17,248 bases of DNA. Source: an uncultured Mycoplasmatota bacterium. Its GTDB lineage: Bacteria; Bacillota_I; Bacilli_A; RF39; UBA660. The stretch spans positions 1 to 17,248 of the forward strand of contig USIB01000026.1 of the NCBI GenBank assembly GCA_900554615.1, in the 5' to 3' direction. The position numbers and the translations under genes are program-made. A model generated the notes under the pieces. That model worked only from the letters and a program-made list of their open reading frames with translations, ran no database searches and was not told the origin of the DNA. Within the stretch, counting starts at the first letter, position 1. The number at the start of each line of letters is the position of its first letter. Below, in pieces: positions 6,484-13,898 of this stretch.

Positions 6484-8258
6484 TGCTAACTAAAGGTCAA
6501 AAAATAAATGATCGTTATGAAATAATAAAAACCATCGGTGAAGGAGGAATGGCAAATGTCTATTTAGCAGAAGATACCATTCTTGAAAGAAAAGTAGCCA
6601 TAAAAGTTTTAAGAGGAGACCTTTCAAATGATGAAAAGTTTATTCGTCGTTTCAAAAGAGAAGCCCTATCAGTATCAAATCTATCACATCCAAACATTGT
6701 TGAAGTATATGATGTTGGAGAAGAAGATGGAAACTATTATATTGTAATGGAATATATTGAAGGAAAAACATTAAAGCAATTACTTCAAAAAAGAGGAGCT
6801 TTAACCCTAACAGAAGTAATAGACATAATGAGTCAGTTAACAGATGGATTAGCCCATGCTCATGAAGCTTATATAATTCATAGAGATATAAAACCACAAA
6901 ATATAATGATTGAAGATAATGGTCGTATCAAAATAACTGACTTTGGAATAGCAATGGCTTTAAATTCAACTCAATTAACTCAAACAAACTCAGTAATGGG
7001 TTCAGTCCACTATTTACCACCAGAGCAGGCTAATGGCAAAGGCTCAACAGTAAAAAGTGATATATATTCATTAGGAATATTAATGTATGAGTTATTAACA
7101 GGCTCTGTACCATTTAAAGGAGATACTGCTGTCGAAATAGCATTAAAACATATGAAAGAAAAAATGCCAAGTGTTAGAAAGCAAAATCCTACAATACCAC
7201 AGTCAGTAGAAAATATAATATTAAAAGCAACTGCCAAAAATCCTAAAAACAGATATGATTCGGTAAGAGAGATGTATAACGATTTACAAACTGCTTTAGA
7301 AAGAGACAACGAAAAAAGATTAGTATATGAGTATCCTGAAAATGATCTAGAAGAGACAAAAGTAATAGCCTCTTTACCAAAGGAGCCAAAAAAATCAGTT
7401 GTAGATAAACCACTTGATAAAGAAGAAGATACAGATAATGATAGTTCCGTACTAAACGAAAAAGATGAAAAAAACAAATTACCAATTATTCTAGCAGGAG
7501 TTCTTCTAGTAATATTAATAGCCTTAGCACTGGTATATCTACTAATTAGTAATCATGATGTTAAAGAAGTAAAAGTACCAGATGTAGCAGGTCTTACACT
7601 TGAAGAGGCCATAAAAGAAGTAGAAAAGAAAGGCCTAAAGTATACAACAAAAGATGAAGAAAATGCTGATGTTGAAGAAGGGATAGTAATAAGAACGGAG
7701 CCAAAAGCAGGCTCAACAAAAACCAAAGGAAGCACTATTACAATAGTAGAATCTTCTGGTAAAGAATATTTATTGCTTGAAGACTACACAGGAAAAAATT
7801 ACTATGAAATAAAAGCAAAATTAGAACTAAAAGGTATTAAAGTAGAAATGAAAACCAAACAAGTAGAAAATACATCAGAATATAAAGATAAAGAAGAACA
7901 AATAATAGACCAAGAACCAAAATTCGATAAAGAAAAAGAAACAAAACTATATGCAAAAGATACAGTAACATTGTATATTCCAGAAGTAGATGTTTATCCA
8001 GATATGGTAAAAGAAAAATGGACATTATCTAAAGCACAAGATTTTGCCAGTGAAAATAATATAACATTAGATATAACATATAAAGAAACAACAGATGTAG
8101 AAGAAAATATAATATTATCACAAAGTAGAGAGCCAGGAGACCCAATTTATGATGGTTACACACTAAAAATTACTGTATCCAAAAAGCCTGAAGATAAGAC
8201 AGAGCCAACAGACCCATTATTGCCAAGTGATGATAAAAAAGAAAATAAGACAGAATAG
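6483..8258 (+). CDS. prkC: PASTA-domain eukaryotic-type Ser/Thr kinase
   Basis: A 591-aa membrane kinase that senses cell-wall fragments or lipid II through external PASTA domains and phosphorylates growth, division and translation proteins. The kinase domain (about 12-272) is intact: GEGGMANVY glycine loop, Lys41, HRDIKPQN (133-140), DFGIA (153-157), a Thr/Ser-rich activation loop (162-174) and GSVHYLPPEQ. A charged linker (about 280-332) leads to one transmembrane helix (333-355). Three PASTA domains follow (about 362-424, 427-500, 502-567), then an acidic Pro-containing tail. The second PASTA unit is long and divergent. It is coupled to the phosphatase upstream, and rsgA, a known phosphorylation target of PrkC in Bacillus, follows after 8 nt. 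Confidence 0.95.
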   Translation: MLTKGQKINDRYEIIKTIGEGGMANVYLAEDTILERKVAIKVLRGDLSNDEKFIRRFKREALSVSNLSHPNIVEVYDVGEEDGNYYIVMEYIEGKTLKQLLQKRGALTLTEVIDIMSQLTDGLAHAHEAYIIHRDIKPQNIMIEDNGRIKITDFGIAMALNSTQLTQTNSVMGSVHYLPPEQANGKGSTVKSDIYSLGILMYELLTGSVPFKGDTAVEIALKHMKEKMPSVRKQNPTIPQSVENIILKATAKNPKNRYDSVREMYNDLQTALERDNEKRLVYEYPENDLEETKVIASLPKEPKKSVVDKPLDKEEDTDNDSSVLNEKDEKNKLPIILAGVLLVILIALALVYLLISNHDVKEVKVPDVAGLTLEEAIKEVEKKGLKYTTKDEENADVEEGIVIRTEPKAGSTKTKGSTITIVESSGKEYLLLEDYTGKNYYEIKAKLELKGIKVEMKTKQVENTSEYKDKEEQIIDQEPKFDKEKETKLYAKDTVTLYIPEVDVYPDMVKEKWTLSKAQDFASENNITLDITYKETTDVEENIILSQSREPGDPIYDGYTLKITVSKKPEDKTEPTDPLLPSDDKKENKTE

Positions 8259-8266
8259 GAAAAAAT

Positions 8267-9103
8267 ATGGAAGGTATAATAATAAAAAACGAAAGTAATA
8301 ATTACACAGTAAGAACAAACAAAGGAATAAATATATGTAAACCAAGGGGAAAGTTCAGATTAGATAAAATAACCCCTCTAGTAGGAGACAAAGTAGTAAT
8401 AGACGATATAAATAATTATTTACTAGAGATAAAACCAAGAAAAAACTCTCTAATCAGACCACAAATAGCAAATGTAGACATAGCCATAATTGTAACATCA
8501 GTAAAAGAGCCAAACTTTGATAGCAATTTATTAGATAAATTATTAACAATAATATCTTATAATAATATAACCCCAATAATATGTTTAACAAAAACAGACT
8601 TATTAAATAAAGAGGAAGAAAAAAATATTAAAGAAATATTGGATTACTATCAAAATATTGGTTATACTGTAGTAACAAATAATGATATTAAAGAAATAAA
8701 AAAGTTAATAGCAGGTAAAATAGTTGTCTTTGCTGGTCAATCAGGCGCGGGCAAATCATCTCTTCTAAATAAGTTAGATAGAAACCTAAATCTTGAAACA
8801 AATGAAATATCTAAAGCCTTAGGTCGTGGAAAACATACTACAAGATGCACAACATTATATGATATAGATTCATCTTTAGTAGCGGACACTCCTGGTTTCT
8901 CGTCAGTAGACTTTCGTGGAATGACAAAGATTGATATCAGAGATAATATGAAAGACATGTTTGATAATTTGCATAATTGTAAGTACAAGGATTGTATGCA
9001 CATTAAAGAGGACGATTGTGAAGTAAAAAGATTAGTAGAACAAAATAAAATATTATCATCTAGATATAACAATTATAAATCTTTTATAGGAGGACAAAAA
9101 TGA
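8267..9103 (+). CDS. rsgA: Ribosome small-subunit biogenesis GTPase RsgA
   Basis: A 278-aa circularly permuted GTPase that checks late 30S maturation. An N-terminal OB-fold (about 1-62) is followed by G4 TKTD (108-111), G1 GQSGAGKS (157-164), a switch region GRGKHTTR (186-193) and G3 DTPG (207-210), the permuted order typical of the family. The C-terminal zinc finger has Cys238, Cys243, His245 and Cys251. Length is slightly short but complete. The stop is TGA, overlapping the rpe start as ATGA. The ribosome binding site is weak (TAGGAAAA), which suggests reliance on readthrough from prkC. Confidence 0.95.
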   Translation: MEGIIIKNESNNYTVRTNKGINICKPRGKFRLDKITPLVGDKVVIDDINNYLLEIKPRKNSLIRPQIANVDIAIIVTSVKEPNFDSNLLDKLLTIISYNNITPIICLTKTDLLNKEEEKNIKEILDYYQNIGYTVVTNNDIKEIKKLIAGKIVVFAGQSGAGKSSLLNKLDRNLNLETNEISKALGRGKHTTRCTTLYDIDSSLVADTPGFSSVDFRGMTKIDIRDNMKDMFDNLHNCKYKDCMHIKEDDCEVKRLVEQNKILSSRYNNYKSFIGGQK

Positions 9104-9723
9104 AAATATCAGTATCAATACTAAATGCAAAAGACAAAAAAGAAACAATAAAAATACTAAATAATACTGATATATCATACTTTCATATAGATGTAATGGA
9201 CGGACACTTTGTATCTCAAACTTCTATACCAGTAGAAGAAACTATAGAATTATCAAGAGTATCAGAGAAAAAGTTAGATATCCATTTAATGCACAGTAGT
9301 CCTCTAACTTATATCGAAAAAATAAAAGACATAAAAAATATTGAATATATAACAATCCATCTAGAAATAGAAGAAAATATTCAAAATACATTAAATAAAA
9401 TAAGAGAGTATGGTTTTAAAAGTGGTATTTCAATAAAACCAAATACCGATATAAATAAGTTAATACCATACCTAAATGATATAGATTTAATATTAATAAT
9501 GACAGTAGAGCCAGGACTAGGAGGACAACCATTTCTAGAAAATAGTCCAAACAGAATAAAAAAAATAAAAGAATTAGTTAAAGATAGAAATATTTTACTA
9601 GAAGTAGATGGTGGCATAAACAATAAAACCATAAGTCTAGTAAAAGATTCAGACATCGCAGTCGTTGGCTCATACATAACAACAAGTGACAATATGATAG
9701 AAAAAGTAAAAACATTAGTATAA
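9100..9723 (+). CDS. rpe: Ribulose-phosphate 3-epimerase
   Basis: A 207-aa TIM-barrel enzyme interconverting ribulose-5-phosphate and xylulose-5-phosphate in the pentose phosphate pathway. Visible motifs are SVSILNAKD (4-12), FHIDVMDGHF (28-37; His29, Asp31 metal ligands), DIHLMHSSP (60-68, His62), ITIHLE (84-89), MTVEPGLGGQ (134-143) and EVDGGINNKT (168-177, Asp170). Phosphate binding is completed by VVGSYI. It is a little shorter than the usual 215-225 aa, but all catalytic motifs are present. AGGAGG lies inside the end of rsgA. The position after rsgA is the conserved Firmicute order. Confidence 0.93.
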   Translation: MKISVSILNAKDKKETIKILNNTDISYFHIDVMDGHFVSQTSIPVEETIELSRVSEKKLDIHLMHSSPLTYIEKIKDIKNIEYITIHLEIEENIQNTLNKIREYGFKSGISIKPNTDINKLIPYLNDIDLILIMTVEPGLGGQPFLENSPNRIKKIKELVKDRNILLEVDGGINNKTISLVKDSDIAVVGSYITTSDNMIEKVKTLV

Positions 9724-9727
9724 ATAT

Positions 9728-9764
9728 AACTCCTCTCTTTATAATAAATAAAGAAAGGAGTTTT
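9728..9764 (+). promoter_or_regulatory. Hairpin that occludes the small ORF's ribosome binding site
   Basis: The left arm 9728-9740 (AACTCCTCTCTTT) pairs with 9750-9762 at 12 of 13 positions over a 9-nt loop. The right arm contains AAAGGAG, the only Shine-Dalgarno site for the ORF starting at 9769. The hairpin is followed by only four T (9761-9764), so it could act as a weak terminator after rpe, as a translational gate, or as both. Confidence 0.55.
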
Positions 9765-9768
9765 AAAT

Positions 9769-9891
9769 ATGAATAATGAAAACAAAACCGAGCCAATTAA
9801 AGAAGTACTAGAAGAAGAATACAGATTAGGTAAAGAATACTATAACAAACTATTAAAGGAAATACCAGAAGAGAAAGAAAAGTATGACTAG
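9769..9891 (+). CDS. Small charged protein, 40 aa
   Basis: An ORF of 40 codons beginning MNNENKTEPIKEVLEEEYRL and ending EIPEEKEKYD. It is rich in Glu and Lys, predicted mostly helical and soluble, and has no Cys or membrane segment. AAAGGAG lies 8 nt upstream of the ATG, and codon choice matches the neighbours. The stop codon lies in the loop of an intrinsic terminator, so the gene fits tightly into the end of the rlmN-rpe operon. I do not recognise the family. It does not resemble SpoVM, found near this place in Bacillus. Confidence 0.55.
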   Translation: MNNENKTEPIKEVLEEEYRLGKEYYNKLLKEIPEEKEKYD

Positions 9892-9908
9892 AAACAGCCA
9901 TACTTTTT
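9878..9908 (+). terminator. Intrinsic terminator ending the rlmN-rpe operon
   Basis: A 9-bp perfect stem, AAAAGTATG (9878-9886) with CATACTTTT (9899-9907), a 12-nt loop and T5 (9904-9908). The last codons and stop of the 40-aa ORF lie in the stem and loop. Confidence 0.7.
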
Positions 9909-9936
9909 AAATAAATACTAGTAATTCAACTTTTGT

Positions 9937-9947
9937 TATGATATAAT
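9937..9947 (+). promoter_or_regulatory. Extended -10 promoter of the anchored orphan gene
   Basis: TATGATATAAT is the same 11-mer as in the first promoter of the window (42-52), with a perfect TG-N-TATAAT. The -35 position 17 bp upstream is TAGTAA, poor, as expected for extended -10 promoters. Confidence 0.55.
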
Positions 9948-9970
9948 AAAGGTAGGAAGGTGAGTAAAGA

Positions 9971-10558
9971 GTGAAAGAAGATAAAAAGAAGAACACTATA
10001 ATCGTAATATTAATAACAATTATAGTTGTTTTATCAGGAGTCATTATATTACTTTTAACAGGAATAATAAAATTAAATAATGAAAATAATAAATTAGACA
10101 GTGAAAACAACATAACAGAAAATGATAATGCCAAAGATAATTGGATTAATAAATTATTATCATATAATATATCAGAAATAAAATTACATAGAATGAGAAG
10201 TAAAGATTTAGGAGACTCCCAAGATATAAATAAAGAAATATCTCTAACCAAAGAACAACTTAAGCAAATACTGGATAAAGTAAATACAAACAAATTAGTA
10301 AAAACATATAGTTTAGGAAGAGGGGGACCAGATAGAGAGCACCTAACTGTATCTTATCAAGTAAATAATCAAAATTATACTTTTCAAATATATTATAGTT
10401 CAATATCTTTAGACTTTGCAAACGAAGAACTAATAGATATCTTTAATAACAATAATTACGAAGAGAAAGGTACAGAATATAAAAATCAAGAAGGCCCTTT
10501 CTACTATTATGCAATTGAAGGAAATGTCGAAAAAATATTTGATGAATATTTTAAATAG
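9971..10558 (+). CDS. Membrane-anchored extracellular protein of unknown function
   Basis: A 195-aa protein with a lysine-rich N-terminus (KEDKKK), one long hydrophobic segment (about 9-33) and a hydrophilic domain, expected to face outside as an uncleaved signal-anchor. A short Asn-rich linker (34-56) leads to a domain (about 57-195) with predicted alternating helix and strand, including YSLGRGGPDREHLTVSYQV and YTFQIYYSSISLDF. There are no Cys residues and no motif I recognise. GTG start with AGGAAGG about 10 nt upstream. It has its own promoter and a likely weak terminator. It may be an envelope accessory protein, but this is only inferred from topology. Confidence 0.75.
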   Translation: MKEDKKKNTIIVILITIIVVLSGVIILLLTGIIKLNNENNKLDSENNITENDNAKDNWINKLLSYNISEIKLHRMRSKDLGDSQDINKEISLTKEQLKQILDKVNTNKLVKTYSLGRGGPDREHLTVSYQVNNQNYTFQIYYSSISLDFANEELIDIFNNNNYEEKGTEYKNQEGPFYYYAIEGNVEKIFDEYFK

Positions 10559-10590
10559 AATGACTAACATCTAGTCTTCTTTTTATTTAT
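10557..10590 (+). terminator. Probable weak terminator after the anchored orphan
   Basis: GACTA (10562-10566) pairs with TAGTC (10572-10576), extended by AGAA with TTCT across a one-base bulge, and is followed by TTTTTATTTAT. The stem is short and bulged, so termination may be partial. The converging minus-strand terminator starts about 20 nt further on. Confidence 0.5.
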
Positions 10591-10611
10591 CAACAAATTC
10601 TGTTGACAAAC

Positions 10612-10636
10612 AAAAAAATGGATATAAATCCATTTC
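10612..10636 (-). terminator. Intrinsic terminator of the minus-strand bL28-like gene
   Basis: Read on the minus strand, AAATGGAT (10635-10628) pairs with ATCCATTT (10623-10616) over a 4-nt loop and ends in a T7 run (10618-10612). It starts 2 nt after the stop codon. Confidence 0.75.
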
Positions 10637-10637
10637 A

Positions 10638-10817
10638 TTAAGCAGCTTTCTCATTATTCTTTTTCATAGCTCTAGCTTCTCTAACACTAGTCTTAATCTT
10701 GTTACCGTCTTTATCAACAACAGTAGTAAAATTAACCTTTTGAGTACCTTTAGTTATTTTTAAACAGTTAGGTCTATTATTTACAGATCTAGTTTTTTTA
10801 GTTGTTACTTTCTTCAT
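10638..10817 (-). CDS. rpmB: Divergent large-subunit ribosomal protein bL28 (probable)
   Basis: A 59-aa basic protein. An ungapped alignment with bL28 as I remember it (KTRSGNSRSHAMNATKRT...NLQKV...VSTRALKSG) places KKTRSVNNRP over GKKT.GNNRSH, then ITKGTQKVN, and EARAMKK over TRALKS, with roughly a third identical. Length suits bL28 (about 60 aa), and rpmB lies downstream of rpe in Bacillus. Codons are unlike the neighbours: GTT, GCT, ACT, GGT and AAG dominate and ATA is rare, the signature of a highly expressed gene. AGGAGG sits 7 nt upstream, behind a good promoter. The canonical SH and NLQKV positions are changed, so a bL28 paralogue or another small basic protein remains possible. Confidence 0.65.
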   Translation of the reverse strand: MKKVTTKKTRSVNNRPNCLKITKGTQKVNFTTVVDKDGNKIKTSVREARAMKKNNEKAA

Positions 10818-10846
10818 CGTATTCCCTCCTCATCAGTTCGTAATTA

Positions 10847-10875
10847 ACTTTACCATAAAAAAGCCATTTAGTCAA
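10847..10875 (-). promoter_or_regulatory. Promoter of the bL28-like gene
   Basis: On the minus strand, TTGACT (10875-10870), a 17-bp spacer and TAAAGT (10852-10847) preceded by TGG make an extended -10. It lies 18 nt past the sigK stop, so the small gene can be transcribed independently of sigK. Confidence 0.6.
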
Positions 10876-10893
10876 TAATTATTTACAATTTTA

Positions 10894-11595
10894 CTATTTC
10901 TTGCTATCGTTTTTAATAAATTCTCTTAAAATCTTTGTAATAGCCCTTTTCTCAATCCTAGAAACATAACTCCTAGATATACCCAGGCTTTTAGCAATTT
11001 CCTTTTGCGTAATCTCATCATTATTATTAAGACCATATCTTTTAGTTAAAACATCTCTTTCTCTAGGAGTAAGAATATTCATATACTCTTTCAATAATTT
11101 AATATTGTCATTCTTATATATTTCTTCATTAAAATCAGGATCTTCAGTCTTAAGAACATCAAGAATAGTAACCTCATTACCTTCTTTATCGTAACTAATA
11201 CCATCATAAATACTAACATTTTTAGAATTCTTCTTATCAGCCCTGAAATGCATAAGAATTTCGTTCTCCGCACACTTAGCGATATAAGTAGTAAGCCTTA
11301 CGTTCTTATCAGGAGAAAAACTATCAATCCCCTTAATAAGACCCACCGTTCCTATTCCTATAAGGTCATCAACATCATTATAAGTAGATTCAAATTTTTT
11401 AACAATATGAGCAACTAACCTAAGATTATGTTCAATAAGTTTACTTCTAGCCTCCTTGTCACCATTAACCATCCTATTAATATACATCTCCTCTTCCTCC
11501 TTAGATAAAGGGTCAGGGAAAACATTATTAGAATAAGCACCAGTAAAAAAAGTAAGATTACCAATCAAAATATTAAACAAATTAAATAACATCAT
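10894..11595 (-). CDS. sigK: RNA polymerase sporulation sigma factor SigK-like
   Basis: A 233-aa sigma-70 factor. Region 2 (about 50-120) carries EARSKLIEHNLRLVAHIVKKFE, DDLIGIGTVGLIKGIDSF and AENEILMHFRADKK, closely matching mother-cell sigma-K. Region 4 (about 170-220) has TPRERDVLTKRYGL and the helix-turn-helix QKEIAKSLGISRSYVSRIEKRA. The first 22 residues are hydrophobic (LFNILIGNLTFFTGAY) before NNVFPDPLS, aligning with the membrane-associated pro-sequence of pro-sigma-K, which is removed by the protease SpoIVFB. The gene is uninterrupted, with no skin-type insertion. AGGAGG lies 4 nt before ATG 11595 and 7 nt before ATG 11592; the second has the better spacing. A possible SigE/SigK-like -10 (CATAAGTT) precedes the ribosome binding site. 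The closely related SigE is the main alternative. Confidence 0.85.
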   Translation of the reverse strand: MMLFNLFNILIGNLTFFTGAYSNNVFPDPLSKEEEEMYINRMVNGDKEARSKLIEHNLRLVAHIVKKFESTYNDVDDLIGIGTVGLIKGIDSFSPDKNVRLTTYIAKCAENEILMHFRADKKNSKNVSIYDGISYDKEGNEVTILDVLKTEDPDFNEEIYKNDNIKLLKEYMNILTPRERDVLTKRYGLNNNDEITQKEIAKSLGISRSYVSRIEKRAITKILREFIKNDSKK

Positions 11596-11650
11596 TAATC
11601 CTCCTAATAAAACTTATGCAAAATAAAAAATAGTAAGATTACAAACTATC

Positions 11651-11679
11651 TTTCAATAATAAAAAAAATATAGTATAAT
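11651..11679 (+). promoter_or_regulatory. Promoter of the yqeG-yqeH operon
   Basis: TTTCAA (11651-11656), a 17-bp spacer and a perfect TATAAT (11674-11679). It lies in the 107-bp divergent gap between sigK and yqeG. Confidence 0.55.
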
Positions 11680-11702
11680 ATGTATAGAGAGGTGAATAAT
11701 AT

Positions 11703-12224
11703 ATGAATTACTTTTATCCAGATGTCTATCAGAAAAGCATTTATACCATAAACTATGACAAACTAAAAGAAAACGGAATAAAATGTCTACTATTTGATTT
11801 AGATAACACATGTGTCCCATATGTAGATAAAAAACCAACCAAAAAACTAAAAAGTCACTTTGATAAATTAAAAGAAGATGGATTTATAGTAGTAATATTT
11901 TCCAATTCACCAAGAGAAAGATTAGAGCCCTTTAAAAAATATCTAAATGTCGATTGTTGCCCATCAGCAAAAAAGCCAAGAAAAGCAAAGTTCCTAAAAA
12001 TACTAAAAACCTATAAATTAAACTTATCAGAAGTAGCCATAGTAGGAGACCAACTAGTAACAGACATATATGGAGGAAATAGAGTAGGAATAACAACCAT
12101 ATTAGTAAATCCAATGTCAGATATAGACATGCCATTTACCAAAATACATAGATATATAGAAAGAAAAGAAATAAAAAAAATGAATAAGCAAGGAATATTC
12201 AAAGTAGGAGATTATTATGATTAA
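11703..12224 (+). CDS. yqeG: YqeG-family HAD-IIIA phosphatase
   Basis: A 173-aa haloacid-dehalogenase-fold phosphatase. HAD motif I is LLFDLDNTCVPY (29-40; nucleophile Asp32, acid/base Asp34), motif II is VIFSNSP (64-70), the motif III lysine is in SAKKPRKAKF (88-97), and motif IV is VAIVGDQLVTDIYGGNRVGI (111-130; Asp116, Asp121). The usual DNTL is DNTC here. The substrate is not established; in Firmicutes the gene always precedes the ribosome-assembly GTPase gene yqeH, as here, with an 8-nt overlap. GAGAGGTG is the ribosome binding site. Confidence 0.92.
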   Translation: MNYFYPDVYQKSIYTINYDKLKENGIKCLLFDLDNTCVPYVDKKPTKKLKSHFDKLKEDGFIVVIFSNSPRERLEPFKKYLNVDCCPSAKKPRKAKFLKILKTYKLNLSEVAIVGDQLVTDIYGGNRVGITTILVNPMSDIDMPFTKIHRYIERKEIKKMNKQGIFKVGDYYD

Positions 12225-13194
12225 AAAATGCACAGGATGTGGAGTAGAGTTACAAACAGAGAATAAAGAAAAAGAAGGTTTTGTAGAAGACATAAATAAC
12301 AACTTATGTACTAGATGTTTCAAATTAAAAAATTATGGAGAATATAAAGAAGTTTCCCTAGATAATGAAGACTTCACCAAAATACTAAAAGAGATACCAA
12401 AAGATTCATTAGTAGTTTATCTAACATCATTACTAAATATAAACTTAGACTATCTAGAAAATCTAAATAATGTAATACTAGTATTAACAAAAAAAGACCT
12501 ACTACCAAAATCCGTCCAAGATTATAAATTAATAAACTATATCAAAAACATAACAAATAACTATTTAGATATTGAAATAATAAGCACAATAAAAAATTAC
12601 AATTTAGACAATCTCCTAAACAAAATAAAAAAATATAATACTACCAAAAAAGAAGTATATTTTGTAGGAATGACAAACTCAGGAAAATCAACACTAATAA
12701 ACAAAATAATAAAAAACTATACCGACAAAGAAATAGAAGTAACAACAAGCATTTACCCATCAACAACATTAGATAAAGTAGAAATAGAACTAGGAGACAT
12801 AAAAATAATAGATACACCAGGGTTACTAAATAGAGGAAGCATTCTAAAAAATATCACGCTAAAAGAAATAAAAAAAATAACCCCAAAGAAAGAAATAAAG
12901 CCAAGAAGTTATCAGTTAAAAGGGAAAGGATCACTTTTAATCGAAGACTACATAAGACTAGATTATTATACAGATAACAATATAACCCTTTATATAGCAA
13001 ATAATCTAAACATAACCAAAATGACTCAAAATAATCCTAAACTAAAAGAAAGCAAAAAAATAACATTTAATCTAGAAGAAGGAAGAGACATCGTAGTAGA
13101 AGATCTTTGTTTTATCAAGTTCACTAAGAAAGGAAAAGTAGATATATATACAAAGTATGATGTAAATATCTATGAAAGAAAAAATCTAATATAA
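12217..13194 (+). CDS. yqeH: Ribosome biogenesis GTPase YqeH
   Basis: A 325-aa circularly permuted GTPase needed for 30S subunit assembly. An N-terminal treble-clef zinc finger (CTGC 5-8, CTRC 31-34) is followed by G4 TKKD (91-94), G1 GMTNSGKS (151-158) and G3 DTPG (199-202), then a C-terminal domain with a beta-rich region. It is shorter than the roughly 365-370 aa of Bacillus YqeH. The segment before G4, normally the DxFDFxGS-type motif, is degenerate (VVYLTSLLNINLDYLE), although all nucleotide motifs are present. GTAGGAG within the yqeG end gives translational coupling. Confidence 0.92.
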   Translation: MIKKCTGCGVELQTENKEKEGFVEDINNNLCTRCFKLKNYGEYKEVSLDNEDFTKILKEIPKDSLVVYLTSLLNINLDYLENLNNVILVLTKKDLLPKSVQDYKLINYIKNITNNYLDIEIISTIKNYNLDNLLNKIKKYNTTKKEVYFVGMTNSGKSTLINKIIKNYTDKEIEVTTSIYPSTTLDKVEIELGDIKIIDTPGLLNRGSILKNITLKEIKKITPKKEIKPRSYQLKGKGSLLIEDYIRLDYYTDNNITLYIANNLNITKMTQNNPKLKESKKITFNLEEGRDIVVEDLCFIKFTKKGKVDIYTKYDVNIYERKNLI

Positions 13195-13208
13195 AGGGAG
13201 TAAGAAGT

Positions 13209-13898
13209 ATGAAGAAGATAGAAAAAAGCAAAGAAAAAACACCACCATCGTCAGCAGAACTTCTATCATTCAAAAGAATGTTCATAATATTCATAATATT
13301 TAGTTTCCTAGGCTGTCTCTATGAAGACCTATTATTCATGACTAAAAACTATATAAATTATGGAATATTAGATTATACAACAAAAAGAGGATTATTATAT
13401 TTAGAATTATCACCAATATATGGTTGGGGTGCCTGCATAATGATATATATTCTAGGGAGAAAGCCCCGTCAAAAAATAGAATATTTCTATATTGGCTCTC
13501 TAATAGGAGGCACTTTCGAATACATAATAAGTTTTCTTCAAGAAACATTTACAGGAACAACATCATGGGATTATTCAACATATTTCTTAAATATAAATGG
13601 AAGAACAACAATACCATATATGTTATTTTGGGGACTACTATGCTACATACTAATGGTAAAAATATATCCTTTTATAACAAGAAAACTAGAAAAAGTACCA
13701 CAAAAATTAGGAAATACAATATATCACATCCTTTTAGTAGTAGTAACAATAGATATTATTATATCATTTTCTGCTTGTATAAGAATGGGTTTGCGACATG
13801 AAGGATATAGTCCATTGACAAAATATGGAGAGATATTAGATAAAGTATATAATGATGAAAGAATGAAAAAAAGTTATACAAATATGGTGATAAAATAA
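13209..13898 (+). CDS. CmpB-type putative ABC transporter permease family membrane protein
   Basis: A 229-aa integral membrane protein with about five helices (23-40, 66-82, 92-110, 135-152, 170-190). It carries LSPIYGWGA (67-75), GGTFEYI (100-106), WDYS (120-123) and NINGRTTIPYMLFWG (128-142), the pattern of Pfam ABC_trans_CmpB. The family is annotated as a permease mostly from context, and no ATPase partner is encoded here. The N-terminal 20 residues are charged and cytoplasmic. GGGAG lies 8 nt before the start, 14 nt after yqeH. Its stop overlaps the glycosyltransferase start as TAATG, so the two products are likely made together. Confidence 0.8.
   Translation: MKKIEKSKEKTPPSSAELLSFKRMFIIFIIFSFLGCLYEDLLFMTKNYINYGILDYTTKRGLLYLELSPIYGWGACIMIYILGRKPRQKIEYFYIGSLIGGTFEYIISFLQETFTGTTSWDYSTYFLNINGRTTIPYMLFWGLLCYILMVKIYPFITRKLEKVPQKLGNTIYHILLVVVTIDIIISFSACIRMGLRHEGYSPLTKYGEILDKVYNDERMKKSYTNMVIK

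Noticed and set aside
13424..13801. 125-aa ORF in another frame inside the CmpB-type gene
   Set aside because: It has no ribosome binding site and lies wholly within a gene with clear family motifs; its composition is frame-shadow-like.
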